Assembly: GCF_025506355.1 (NCBI RefSeq)
Contig: NZ_JANZYP010000034.1
Span: 29,672-93,671, forward strand
Reading direction: 5' to 3'
Length of the DNA: 64,000 bases
From: Sphaerisporangium corydalis
GTDB lineage: Bacteria > Actinomycetota > Actinomycetes > Streptosporangiales > Streptosporangiaceae
Shown here: piece after piece, positions 56,290 to 64,000 of the stretch
How the letters are laid out: every line of letters starts with the position of its first letter
Position numbering within the stretch: position 1 is the first letter of the stretch
Translations under genes and position numbers: made by a program
Notes under the pieces: model-generated
Databases searched by the model: none
What the model saw: only the letters and a program-made list of their open reading frames with translations
Told to the model about the DNA's origin: nothing

Positions 56290-57477
56290 ATGAGACGTTT
56301 TCTGATCGTCGGTGCCGCCGTGCTCACGTTGGCCGGGGCGCTGGGCGCCTTACCCGTGCTCGCGGCCGAGCGGCATCCCGTGCTCGCCGAGCAGAGTCTG
56401 CGCTCGGTCGCCGCCCGCCACGAGCTCGCCATCGGCACCGCGGTCGACATGGCCGCGCTGCGCGACGCGGCCGATCCGCAGTACCGCGCGCTGGTCGCGT
56501 CGCAGGTCTCCACCGTCACCGCCGAGAACGTCATGAAGTGGGAGGCGCTCGAACCCACGCGGGGCGTGTACAACTGGGGCCCGGCCGACGAGCTGATCGA
56601 CTTCGCCCGCAGGAACAAGCAGCAGGTCCGCGGGCACGTGCTGGTCTGGCAGAACCAGTTGCCGACCTGGCTCACCCAGGGCGTCACCGACGGGACGATC
56701 AGCGACGCGCAGCTCCGTGACATCCTCCGCGCCCACATCACCACCGTGGTCAGGCACTTCAAGGGCAAGATCTGGCAGTGGGACGTCGTCAACGAGGCGG
56801 CGAGCGACCCGTGGGACACCCCGGCGTCGATCCACCTGAAGGGCTTCTGGGCGCAGCATCTCGGCTCCGGCTTCATCGCCGACGCCTTCCGGTGGGCCCG
56901 CGCCGCCGACCCGGGCGCCCTGCTGTTCTACAACGACTACAACATCGAGGCGTTCGGGGACCGAGGCCCGTCCGACAAGACCTGGTACGTCTACACCATG
57001 GCCAAGCAGCTGCGCGCCGCCGGCGTCCCCATCGACGGCGTGGGCAGCCAGGGGCACCTCGGCACCCAGTACAGCGACTACGACGCCTTCCAGGTGGGCG
57101 AGGTGCTCGACGCCTTCTCCGACCTCGGGCTGGCCACGGCGTTCACCGAGGTGGACGTGCGCAGCCAGATGACCGAGGGCGTGCGCGCGGGCGACTCCAA
57201 CGAGATCAACCCCCGCCTCCAGGCGTCGGCGGCGAACTACAGCGTGCTCCTGCAGGCGTGCCTGGCCAACCGGCACTGCCTGTCGTACACCGTCTGGGGA
57301 TTCACCGACCTGCACTCCTGGGTGCCCGGCTGGTTCACCGATCCGCCGGAGGGCCTGGCCACCCTGTACGACGAGTCCTACCGGCCCAAGCGCGCCTACA
57401 ACGTCGTCAAGGCCGACCTGGCCTACGCCGGGCCGCCCTACGTCCTGCCGAGGATCCCGCAGAAGCCCCGCCGATGA
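56290..57477 (+). CDS. Secreted GH10 endo-1,4-beta-xylanase
   Basis: 395 residues with a signal peptide (about 1-26, ending VLAAE). The TIM-barrel GH10 signature has the acid/base Glu E169 in WDVVNEAAS and the nucleophile E287 in FTEVDVR. The substrate-binding motifs GHVLVWQNQLPTW and ENVMKWEALEP are present. It is a single catalytic domain without a carbohydrate-binding module, so it should act on soluble or short xylan outside the cell. It stands alone with its own motif-bearing promoter and a terminator hairpin at 57494. No xylose transport genes are adjacent. Confidence 0.95.
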   Translation: MRRFLIVGAAVLTLAGALGALPVLAAERHPVLAEQSLRSVAARHELAIGTAVDMAALRDAADPQYRALVASQVSTVTAENVMKWEALEPTRGVYNWGPADELIDFARRNKQQVRGHVLVWQNQLPTWLTQGVTDGTISDAQLRDILRAHITTVVRHFKGKIWQWDVVNEAASDPWDTPASIHLKGFWAQHLGSGFIADAFRWARAADPGALLFYNDYNIEAFGDRGPSDKTWYVYTMAKQLRAAGVPIDGVGSQGHLGTQYSDYDAFQVGEVLDAFSDLGLATAFTEVDVRSQMTEGVRAGDSNEINPRLQASAANYSVLLQACLANRHCLSYTVWGFTDLHSWVPGWFTDPPEGLATLYDESYRPKRAYNVVKADLAYAGPPYVLPRIPQKPRR

Positions 57478-57493
57478 GCTGACCGCCGCCCGG

Positions 57494-57519
57494 CCGCGTA
57501 CGACCTGAGTCGTACGCGG
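57494..57519 (+). terminator. Hairpin after the xylanase gene
   Basis: CCGCGTACGAC and GTCGTACGCGG form a perfect 11-bp stem with the loop CTGA, 16 bp after the stop codon. It is a likely intrinsic terminator without a U-run, as usual in this group. Confidence 0.8.
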
Positions 57520-57582
57520 ACCGGCGAGCGCTCCCTTTCGGGCTGATCCGAGGCCGGCGGTCCGGCTCCTAGCGTCGGTCCC

Positions 57583-59301
57583 ATGACCGATCAAGCATCC
57601 GCCGCCCAGGACGAGGGCGCGTCGTTCCTCGTCCTGGGCCTTCTCGTCATCGCCGGCACCGTCGGGTCGTCGGCGACCCTGCACTTCCCCGAGGTGCTGC
57701 TCGACCCGCCCTCGTTCGCGGCCACGCTGGTCACCGGCGACCTGATCGGCGTCATCCTGAGCCTGGCCGGGCTGGTCGTGTCCGGGTTCGTGCTCATGGT
57801 CCTGTCGCGCCGGATCGGCACCGCCCACGGGCGCTCGGCCGGCGCCGTGCTCGGGCGTTCACTCGGCACCGCCCACGGGCGTTCGGCCGGCGCCGTGCTC
57901 GGGCGTTCGCTCGGCGTCGCCGCGGGGACGTGCTGGGGGATCAGCCCGCTCATTGGCCTGCTGCTGATCCCGCTGTGGATGAACGACGTCGGCGCCGGGA
58001 TGTCCCTTCTGTCGTGGATCGCCTTCGCCGGCGCGGCCGTCGCCGCTCCACTGCTGCTGGCGAGCTGGACGATGGTCCTGGTCAGGCGGGATCCACGCGG
58101 TCGCGTGCTCGGCGTGCTCGGTGCGACCGGCCTGTCGCTGACCGCCGCGCGTTCCTCGCTGTGGGCGGTGAACGCGATGCTCCCGCCCGAGCGCGGCCTC
58201 TACCTCACCTCGGCGATCCTGACCGTCGCCGCGATGCTCATGTTCCCGCTCTGGCCGGCCTGGCTCATCCGCAAGGGCATGACGCGAAGGCGCGCCTCCG
58301 CGGTGCTGGCGCCGCTCCTCGTGCTCGGGTACGCCACGGCCACGATCGGTCTCGCGCCGGCGCCCGGCGGGGACGGCGTCCCGGCGGTGCCGAGCGCCGC
58401 CGGCTCGGCCGTCTACCTGGTGGCGATGACCGTGCCGGCGCTCCTGCCGATGCCGGTGAACGAGACCGAGCTGGACGCCGATCGGCGGCGGGACCTGGCC
58501 ATCCGGCCGGCGCTGCCGGCGGACGCGACCATGGAGCGGGTCGACGCGGGTGGCGTCCCGTCCGAACGGATCTGCGCTGGTAAGACCTCCGCCGGGCGGA
58601 TGATCCTTTATCTGCCCGGTGGCGGGTTCATCCAGCCAGCCGGCAACGGGCCTCGCTGGTTGGCCGCGGCGATCTCGCGGGAGACCGGCGCGTGCGTGCT
58701 GCTGGCGCACTACCGCCTGGCGCCCGAACATCCCTACCCGGCGGCCATGCGGGACGGCGTGAGCGCCTACCGCTGGCTACGCCTTCAGGGCATTCCGGCG
58801 TCGCGCCTCGCGATCGTGGGCGACTCCGCGGGTGGCAACCTCGCCTTGACGACCGCGCTCTTCTTACGCGGCAGCGGTGAGGCGCTGCCGGCCGCGCTCG
58901 TGGCGATCTCACCCGTGACCGACCTGACGCTCCGGGGCGAGACGTTCCGTACGCTGTCCGACCGCGATCCGGTCCTGACACCGGGAACGATCAAGCTCAC
59001 GTTCGACAGCTACACCCGGGGCGGCACGATCGACCTGCGCGACCCGCTGCTGTCCCCGCTGTACGCCGACCTCGCCGGGCTTCCGCCGACGCTGTTGATG
59101 GCCGGCACCCAGGAGGTCCTGCTCAGCGACGTGACCCGCCTCGGCGACCGGATGCGCGAGGCCGGAGTGCCGGGAGAGACGCAGGTGTGGCCAGGCATGC
59201 CGCACGCGTGGCCGCTCGTGGTGCAGGAGGCGCCGGAGAGCCGGATGGCGGTCGCGCGGGTCGCCGGCTTCCTCGCGCGGAACCTGCCGACCGTACGATG
59301 A
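57583..59301 (+). CDS. Alpha/beta hydrolase (hormone-sensitive-lipase type) fused to membrane domain
   Basis: 572 residues. The first 285 hold about six membrane segments (for example LGLLVIAGTVGSSATLHF and LIGLLLIPLWMNDVG). The rest is an HSL-family esterase: MILYLPGGGFIQP (oxyanion loop, with Pro where His is usual), IVGDSAGGNLAL with the nucleophile Ser415, the acidic residue in TQEVLLSD, and the His in GMPHAWPLV. The enzyme part would be tethered to the membrane. A 48-bp tandem duplication in the N-terminal part gives GTAHGRSAGAVLGRSL twice. The stop overlaps the next start as ATGA, linking it to the two-component pair. Confidence 0.85.
   Translation: MTDQASAAQDEGASFLVLGLLVIAGTVGSSATLHFPEVLLDPPSFAATLVTGDLIGVILSLAGLVVSGFVLMVLSRRIGTAHGRSAGAVLGRSLGTAHGRSAGAVLGRSLGVAAGTCWGISPLIGLLLIPLWMNDVGAGMSLLSWIAFAGAAVAAPLLLASWTMVLVRRDPRGRVLGVLGATGLSLTAARSSLWAVNAMLPPERGLYLTSAILTVAAMLMFPLWPAWLIRKGMTRRRASAVLAPLLVLGYATATIGLAPAPGGDGVPAVPSAAGSAVYLVAMTVPALLPMPVNETELDADRRRDLAIRPALPADATMERVDAGGVPSERICAGKTSAGRMILYLPGGGFIQPAGNGPRWLAAAISRETGACVLLAHYRLAPEHPYPAAMRDGVSAYRWLRLQGIPASRLAIVGDSAGGNLALTTALFLRGSGEALPAALVAISPVTDLTLRGETFRTLSDRDPVLTPGTIKLTFDSYTRGGTIDLRDPLLSPLYADLAGLPPTLLMAGTQEVLLSDVTRLGDRMREAGVPGETQVWPGMPHAWPLVVQEAPESRMAVARVAGFLARNLPTVR
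57817..57912. repeat. 48-bp tandem duplication in the hydrolase gene
   Basis: Two copies at 57817-57864 and 57865-57912 differ at only two bases and encode GTAHGRSAGAVLGRSL twice, in a loop between membrane segments. The frame is kept. Another example of the in-frame tandem growth seen in the histidine kinase at 46.5 kb. Confidence 0.9.
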
Positions 59302-60257
59302 CGTGCATGCCGGATCGGTGTCGTCGCTGGTGGCCGGTCGTGCTCTTCTGGGTCGTGATCGTGGTGGCGTTCGCCCTGGCGCTGTCGCGGGTGCTGCACC
59401 CCGTGCTGCTGATCGGCCCGATGGTCGCCGCGTACCTGGTCGCCAGGTACGGGCCCCGGGGCCATCTGTGGGCGGCCTGGACGCCCACCGTGCCGTTCAT
59501 GATCGAGTGGGTCGCGAACGGCGGGCCCTGGTGGGACGCGGTCGTGGTCGCCGTGCTGTTCGAAGGGTGCCTTCTGCTGGGGCTGACGATCCAGACCCGG
59601 CGCGCCTATCTCGCGGCGTTGGAGGAGCGTGCGCGCTGGCTCGAACGCGACCGTGAGCAGCAGGCCCTCCTCAGCGCCACGGCCGAGCGCACCCGGATCG
59701 CTCGCGAGGTGCACGACATCGTGGCGCACAACCTCGCGGTGATGGTCGCGCTGGCCGACGGAGCGGTGGCCTCCGCCGCCGATCCCGCGCGTTCGGCCGA
59801 CCTGATGGCCAAGACGGCCATAACGGGCCGGGAGGCGCTGTCCGAGGTACGCCGCCTGGTGGGCGTCCTGCGTGACGACGGGGCCCAGGACCTGCGGATC
59901 GACGCGCTGGTCGAGCAGGTGCGCGGTGCCGGGCTGCCGGTGACGCTGACCCGCGAGGGCGCGGCCGGTACCGTGATGGATCTGGTGGTGTACCGGATCG
60001 TCCAGGAAGCGCTCACCAACACCATGAAGCACGCGGGACGCGAGGCGACGGCCACGGTGCGGTTGCGCTATGGCCCGGCCGAGGTGGACGTCGAGGTCGT
60101 CGACGACGGTGACGGCGGACCCGCCCGGCCAGCGGGTGCCGGGCACGGGCTGGCGGGGATGCGCGAACGGGTGGCCTCGTACGGGGGCGACGTGGCGGCC
60201 GGGCCGGTACCCGACGGCGGCTGGCGCGTCCACGCACGCCTCCCGGTGCCGTCATGA
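59298..60257 (+). CDS. NarL-type sensor histidine kinase
   Basis: About 319 residues. Membrane segments lie in the first 110 residues (VVLFWVVIVVAFALALSRVL, then VLLIGPMVAAYLVAR). The dimerisation and phosphoacceptor motif is EVHDIVAHNLAVM, with the His to be phosphorylated. The ATP-binding region has the N-box EALTNTMKHAG and G-boxes DDGDGG and GHGLAGMRERV. The small size is typical of DesK or NarX-like actinobacterial kinases. It overlaps the hydrolase stop (ATGA) and is followed by its response regulator. The signal is unknown; its end lies in a repeated junction sequence. Confidence 0.92.
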   Translation: MTCMPDRCRRWWPVVLFWVVIVVAFALALSRVLHPVLLIGPMVAAYLVARYGPRGHLWAAWTPTVPFMIEWVANGGPWWDAVVVAVLFEGCLLLGLTIQTRRAYLAALEERARWLERDREQQALLSATAERTRIAREVHDIVAHNLAVMVALADGAVASAADPARSADLMAKTAITGREALSEVRRLVGVLRDDGAQDLRIDALVEQVRGAGLPVTLTREGAAGTVMDLVVYRIVQEALTNTMKHAGREATATVRLRYGPAEVDVEVVDDGDGGPARPAGAGHGLAGMRERVASYGGDVAAGPVPDGGWRVHARLPVPS

Positions 60258-60372
60258 CCAGCAGCCGACGCGTCCACGCGCGACCGGCGGTGCCGTCATG
60301 ATCAGCGGCTGGCGGTGCCGTCATGACCGTTGAGCGGTACGTCCGTGCGCGACCGGGGGTGCCGTCATGACC
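60245..60372. repeat. Multiplied kinase/regulator gene junction
   Basis: GGTGCCGTCATGACC, which contains the kinase stop overlapping a start-like ATG, occurs at 60245, 60289 (one change), 60314 and 60358. Spacings are 44, 25 and 44 bp, so a 69-bp block has doubled within an already duplicated one. The first copy provides the kinase stop, the last the regulator start. Ancestrally the two genes probably overlapped by the usual ATGA. Confidence 0.88.
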
Positions 60373-61026
60373 ATCCGGGTGCTGTTGGTGGACGACCAGC
60401 CGTGGTTGCGGCTGGGGTTCCGGGCGGTGCTGGAGCAGGAGCCCGACATCGAGGTGGTCGGGGAGGCCGGTGACGGGGAGCGGGCCGTCGCCCAGACGCG
60501 GGCGCTGCGGCCGGACGTCGTCCTGATGGACGTGCGAATGCCTGCGATGGACGGGATCGAGGCGACGCGGCGGATCGCCATGTCGGACTCTCCGGCGCGT
60601 GTCCTCGTGTTGACCACCTTCGACCTGGACGAGTACGTGTTCGCCGCGCTGCGTGCGGGCGCGAGCGGGTTCCTGCTGAAGGACGCGCTGCCGGCGGACC
60701 TGCTGAGCGGCATCCGCGTGGTCGCCTCCGGAGACGCGGCCGTCGCGCCGGGGGTGACGCGGCGGCTGATCTCGGCGTTCGCCGCCCACCTGCCGGTGCC
60801 GGGCGCTCCGGCGCCGCTCGACGGCCTGACCGCGCGGGAAAGGGACGTGCTGCTGGAGCTCGCCCGCGCACGCTCCAACGCCGAGATCGCCTCGCGGTTG
60901 CACATCTCCGAGGCGACCGTGAAGGTCCATGTCGGACGGGTGCTCGGCAAGCTCGGCCTGCGCGACCGGGCGCAGGCGGTGGTGTTCGCGTACGAGAACG
61001 GCGTGATCCGCGCCGGCGACGAGTGA
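60367..61026 (+). CDS. NarL/FixJ-family response regulator
   Basis: 219 residues. The receiver domain has DD in VLLVDDQPWLRLG, the phosphoacceptor Asp in VVLMDVRMPAMDG, Thr in LVLTTFD and Lys in LLKDALP. The LuxR HTH is LTARERDVLLELARARSNAE and ISEATVKVHVGRVLGKLGL. It pairs with the kinase upstream, 109 bp away because the junction has been duplicated. The last copy of the junction supplies its start codon. It may control the hydrolase gene upstream. Confidence 0.93.
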   Translation: MTIRVLLVDDQPWLRLGFRAVLEQEPDIEVVGEAGDGERAVAQTRALRPDVVLMDVRMPAMDGIEATRRIAMSDSPARVLVLTTFDLDEYVFAALRAGASGFLLKDALPADLLSGIRVVASGDAAVAPGVTRRLISAFAAHLPVPGAPAPLDGLTARERDVLLELARARSNAEIASRLHISEATVKVHVGRVLGKLGLRDRAQAVVFAYENGVIRAGDE

Positions 61027-61632
61027 CTCCCGCCGGATAAACCCAGACGACTCCAGACGACTCCTGGGGGACGAACCCGCGCTGGGCTGACATGCGTTTT
61101 GGGACAAGGTGTCGGGGGGTGCCGGACCCGCCGGACAAGGTGTCGGGGGTGCCACGACGGCCGGGGCTCACAGAGTTATCCACAGTATCCACAGGTTCGT
61201 ACACAGGTTCGAAATGGCGGTGGATACTCAGAAGCGGGGGTCGGCGGCGGACTCTGTGTTCGCATGGCGATCACGAATCCGATGACCCGCGGGCGTACGG
61301 CGGGCCCTGACCGGGTCGAGCCGACAGAGGAGAGGGAGACGAGGTGGTGTTCACGGGGACGTGGCGGAGGCGGCGCGTGAAAGCGGCGGATGAGGGTGCG
61401 GGATGGGGCGACGGGGTGGGCCGGTCAATGACCGGCGGGAGGGCTGGTTCATGGGCATTGGGTGGCCCATAACACGGTGGTAGGGGGGAAGTGGCGTATC
61501 CCCGGCGGGGCTCGGCGAGCTTAGGTTGGCGGGAGCCCCACCCGAGGACTCCACAGGTCACCGGCGTGTCCGCGCCGGTGATCCCTTCGGTGCGCCTCAT
61601 GGTGGTCACCCCCCTGACTGAGGAGACTCTCG
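61027..61632. other. Gene-free stretch with direct repeats
   Basis: No gene. Near-identical copies beginning GGACAAGGTGTCGGGGG lie at 61102-61123 and 61133-61153, differing by one G. DnaA-box-like sequences follow at 61176. The promoter of the snapalysin gene should be in the last 150 bp, but no clear -10/-35 pair is seen. Confidence 0.6.
61176..61193. promoter_or_regulatory. Two adjacent DnaA-box-like 9-mers
   Basis: TTATCCACA (61176-61184) is the perfect consensus DnaA box. It is followed directly by GTATCCACA (61185-61193), which differs at the first base only from the TTATCCACA form at two positions. A further CACAGGTTCG repeat lies next to them. No dnaA, dnaN or replication gene is near, so they may be regulatory or titration sites. 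Confidence 0.45.
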
Positions 61633-62301
61633 ATGCGCCTGTCAAGGTTTCTCCGCAACATCTCGGCCCTGTTCCTGGGGCTGGCCTTCCTGTTCACCGT
61701 GTCACCCGCCTGGGCGGACCCTGGGACCGCAGCGGCGGACACCGGCGCCACCACGGCGGTCACGCGAACCGATGCCGCCTCGACGGTCGCGCAGACCAAT
61801 GACTCGACGGTGGCGCGGAGCAGGGCCGCCTCAGCGGAGGTCGCGGTGCGCGTGCTCCGGTACGACGCCAGCCGGGCCGCCGAGTTCCGTACCGTGATGG
61901 ACCAGGCCGCGCAGATCTGGAACGCCAGTGTCAGCAACGTCCGGCTCGTGGCGGGTACGCCCGCCGACTTCGTGGTGCTCGCCGACAACGGCTGGCCTCG
62001 CACGAGCACCAGCAGCCTGGGCCGGGGCACCATCTGGATGGGCAGGGAGGCGACCACCGAGGGGTACTACCCCCCGCGCATCGCCACTCATGAGATCGGC
62101 CACATCCTCGGCCTGCCCGACCGGCGCACCGGCCGCTGCACCGACCTGATGTCCGGGTCCAGCGCCCCGGTGAGCTGCACCAACGCCAACCCCAGCTCGG
62201 CGGAGCGCAGCCAGGTCAACGCCAACTTCGCCGGCGCCACCCCGCTCATCGAGTTCGACAAGCTCTACGTCGACCGCCCGGACGGCGCCCTGGTCCCGTA
62301 A
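61633..62301 (+). CDS. Secreted snapalysin-type zinc metalloprotease (M7)
   Basis: 222 residues with a signal peptide (about 1-28, ending AWAD). A Thr/Ala-rich pro-region precedes the protease core. The zinc site THEIGHILGLPD (HExxHxxGxxD) and LMSG form the metzincin-type active site, as in Streptomyces snapalysin. Cys pairs in GRCTDLMSG and VSCTNANPSS could form a disulphide. It should be exported and active outside the cell. A strong hairpin lies 23 bp after the stop. The LysR gene often adjacent to snapalysin genes is not present here. Confidence 0.92.
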   Translation: MRLSRFLRNISALFLGLAFLFTVSPAWADPGTAAADTGATTAVTRTDAASTVAQTNDSTVARSRAASAEVAVRVLRYDASRAAEFRTVMDQAAQIWNASVSNVRLVAGTPADFVVLADNGWPRTSTSSLGRGTIWMGREATTEGYYPPRIATHEIGHILGLPDRRTGRCTDLMSGSSAPVSCTNANPSSAERSQVNANFAGATPLIEFDKLYVDRPDGALVP

Positions 62302-62323
62302 GGGCTCGCGACACAGCTATCAC

Positions 62324-62368
62324 CGCCCCCGGAGTTTCCGGCCCATCGTGGCCGGAAACCCGGGGGCG
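62324..62368 (+). terminator. Long hairpin terminator after the snapalysin gene
   Basis: A 19-bp stem with one bulged A (62333): CGCCCCCGG plus GTTTCCGGCC pairs with GGCCGGAAAC plus CCGGGGGCG around the loop CATCGT. It begins 23 bp after the stop codon, a very strong terminator. Confidence 0.9.
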
Positions 62369-63375
62369 CTTGTCGGTGTCGCCCCACCCGGCACCGGGTT
62401 GGGTGGGCCAGCCGGCGTCGCCCACCCAACCCCGCGGCCCCTCAGGAACGGTGGGAGTCGGTGTGGCCCACCCAACCCGTGCCGCACCCGGGGACGATGG
62501 GACACCTCACAGCTCTGGCCAGGATCACGCACTTGAGGACCGCAGGGCTCGCGGCTCGGTCGGTGGGCTCGTCGGTGTTCGGCCCACCCGGCACCGGGTT
62601 GGGTGGGCCAGTCGGTGTTGCCCACCCAACCCCTCGCCCCTCAAGGACAGTGGAAGTCGGTATGGCCCACCCACGTACCGCACCGGGACGGTAGGACACC
62701 CCGGCCCTGGCCAGGTCACGCACATGAGGACCACAGGGATCGCGGCCCGGTCGGTGGGCTCGTCGGTGTTTGCCCCACCCGGCACCGAATTGGGTGGGCC
62801 AGTCGGTGTTGCCCACCCAACCCCTCGCCCCTCAAGGACAGTGGAAGTCGGTATGGCCCACCCACGTACCGCACCGGGACGGTAGGACACCCCGGCCCTG
62901 GCCAGGTCACGCACATGAGGACCACAGGGATCGCGGCCCGGTCGGTGGGCTCGTCGGTGTTTGCCCCACCCGGCACCGAATTGGGTGGGCCAGTCGGTGT
63001 TGCCCACCCAACCCCTCGCCCCTCAAGGACAGTGGAAGTCGGTATGGCCCACCCACGTACCGCACCGGGACGGTAGGACACCTCGGCCCTGGCCAGGTCA
63101 CGCACTTGAGGACCACAGGGATCGCGGCTCGGTCGGTGGGCTCGTCGGTGTTTGCCCCACCCGGCACCGAATTGGGTGGGCCAGTCGGTGTTGCCCACCC
63201 AACCCGCGGCCCCTCAGGGACGATAGGAGTCGGTATTGCCACCCAACCCCGCGTCCCCTCAAGGACGGTGGAACTCGGTGTGGCCCACCGACGTACCGCA
63301 CCGGGACGGTGGGACACCTCATGCCCTGGCCGGGGTCACGCGCTTTGAGGGACTCCACAAGGCCACCCGCGATGG
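62369..63375. repeat. Tandem array of 191-bp units
   Basis: The sequence GAGGACC, followed by related text, starts units at 62535, 62726, 62917 and 63108, each exactly 191 bp apart. The fourth unit is 48 bp longer because of an internal sub-repeat, and the next GAGG is at 63347. A diverged copy precedes the first. Each unit holds inverted pairs such as CCCACCC and GGGTGGG around GGCACCG and runs of three G on each strand. Neighbouring copies are nearly identical. No real gene lies in the array; the open frames are repetitive on both strands. Confidence 0.9.
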
Positions 63376-63465
63376 GGAACTGGGTGGCGACCCAACCGTG
63401 GTCTCGCGTTAACCCACTACCCACCTCCCAGCCCGGGACACAGAGCCGGGTGGGCGATACGCAGG

Positions 63466-63873
63466 CCCACCTCGTGCCGGCGGGAGCGGGCAGCGTCCCC
63501 GCCGGTCACTGTGACCCGCCCCAGCAGGTCACGGGCTTGGGTGGGCAACAAGCGCAGGCCCACCCAACCCGGCGCCGGGTGGGAGGCACCGACAAGCCCA
63601 CCGACCAAAACAAACCCGCACACCCAGCAGGACACGAGGCCAATGGACATCGCCGACATACCCCGCACAGAGATCGCCCGCATGCCCCGCAGAAAGGGCT
63701 ACACAGACCCACCCCGTGCCGGCGGGAGCGGGCAACGTCCCCGCCGGTCGCTGGTGACCCGCCCCAGCGGGTCACGGGTTCGGGTGGGCAACAAGCGCAG
63801 GCCCACCCAACCCGGCGCCGGGTGGGAGGCACCAACAAGCCCACCGACCCAACCAAAACAAACCCGCACACCC
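63466..63873. repeat. Direct repeat pair of about 160 bp next to an IS end
   Basis: A sequence starting CCCACC(T/C)CGTGCCGGCGGG occurs at 63466-63625 and 63708-63873, 242 bp apart and about 90 percent alike by eye. Each copy contains the hairpin-like ACCCAACCCGGCGCCGGGTG. The second copy ends exactly where the insertion sequence begins. Confidence 0.85.
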
Positions 63874-64000
63874 TGAACCGCGCCGGGTTTCGTGGAGACT
63901 CGGCTACTTGGTTTCTGCCGCGGTGACTGCGGCCTGTTGGTGACGGTAGTAGATCGCTTCGTACTCTGCGGGTGGGATGTCGCCGCAGGCGGTGTGCAGC
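63874..64000 (-). mobile_element. End of an IS3-type insertion sequence, cut by the window edge
   Basis: The element begins at 63874 with TGAACCGCGCCGGGTTTCG, matching the terminal inverted repeat of IS3-family elements of actinomycetes (TGAACC...GGAGACT). It continues past the window. The other end and any target duplication cannot be seen. Confidence 0.75.
63904..64000 (-). CDS. IS3-family transposase, C-terminal end only
   Basis: The last 31 codons of a transposase: LHTACGDIPPAEYEAIYYRH, then QQAAVTAAETK and stop (TAG at 63906-63904). This matches the usual end of the IS3 OrfB integrase (LHxxxGxxPPAEYExxYY). The catalytic DDE domain lies outside the window. It is part of the insertion sequence that starts at 63874. 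Confidence 0.85.
   Translation of the reverse strand, partial: LHTACGDIPPAEYEAIYYRHQQAAVTAAETK

Noticed and set aside
62369..63873. Possible CRISPR array
   Set aside because: Units are 191 and about 160 bp and directly adjoining, with no unique spacers of 30-40 bp and no cas genes nearby.
62370..63926. Several open frames of 100-320 residues in the repeat arrays on both strands
   Set aside because: They encode the same repeated peptide on each strand, have no ribosome sites and follow the 191-bp period; they are products of the repeats.

Overview
The window comes from a high-GC, mycelium-type actinomycete. The GC level, the ECF41-like and MmyB-like regulators, the secreted snapalysin and xylanase, and the general gene style fit Streptosporangiales or a close relative. 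That placement is an inference; no rRNA or tRNA gene was found to anchor it.

Layout. (1) 1-3 kb: a TetR regulator cut by the window edge, a cupin protein, and a divergent pair of an NmrA-type oxidoreductase and an ECF41-type sigma factor. (2) 3.0-16.4 kb: a glycan-use locus with a ROK repressor, a LacI-type sensor domain that lacks its DNA-binding part, a lipoprotein sugar-binding protein, two permeases, a GH2 beta-mannosidase, and a 1,715-residue secreted enzyme joining a beta-helix, two discoidin-like domains and a GH95 catalytic module. It ends in a strong hairpin. (3) 18.15-40.52 kb: the most unusual part. About fifteen genes lie on the minus strand, almost all overlapping or a few bases apart. 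From upstream to downstream they encode an extracellular von Willebrand A (vWA) membrane protein, a tubulin/FtsZ-like GTPase, a membrane coiled-coil protein, a pseudokinase, a P-loop GTPase, a membrane-anchored protein sharing that GTPase's N-terminal domain, a degenerate cyclase-fold protein, a HEAT-like protein with a broken P-loop, an SPFH-like protein, a PP2C phosphatase, a protein kinase, a TerY-like vWA protein, a second cyclase-fold/TPR protein, a Crp-type regulator with an intact cyclic-nucleotide cassette, and a third cyclase-fold/TPR protein with both metal aspartates. Parts resemble the TerY-P triad and the GTPase-centred conflict/signalling systems described from multicellular bacteria, but I do not recognise this combination. 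A membrane protein of unknown function converges on its end.

(4) 41.8-48.3 kb: a decayed zone. An iron(III) transporter permease and ATPase are fused by deletion and frameshifted, a histidine kinase carries two frameshifts and a tandem repeat, and a LysR gene is reduced to its two ends. The FbpA-like binding protein and a response regulator are intact, and an IdeR-like iron box lies between them. (5) 48.3-54.1 kb: small redox genes (PPOX family, NmrA type, aldo/keto reductase, SDR), two of them paired with divergent regulators, and a membrane protein. (6) 54.2-56 kb: a two-gene unit of a DprA-like Rossmann protein and a ComF-like phosphoribosyltransferase, with a LexA-like box upstream. (7) 56.3-62.4 kb: a GH10 xylanase behind CGAAA motifs, a hydrolase fused to a membrane domain, a NarL-type two-component pair whose gene junction has been multiplied, and a snapalysin-type protease. 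(8) 62.4-64 kb: gene-free repeat arrays running into the end of an IS3-type insertion sequence.

A theme across the window is short tandem duplication, several cases lying exactly on gene ends (sigma factor, PPOX gene, kinase/regulator junction) and others inside genes.
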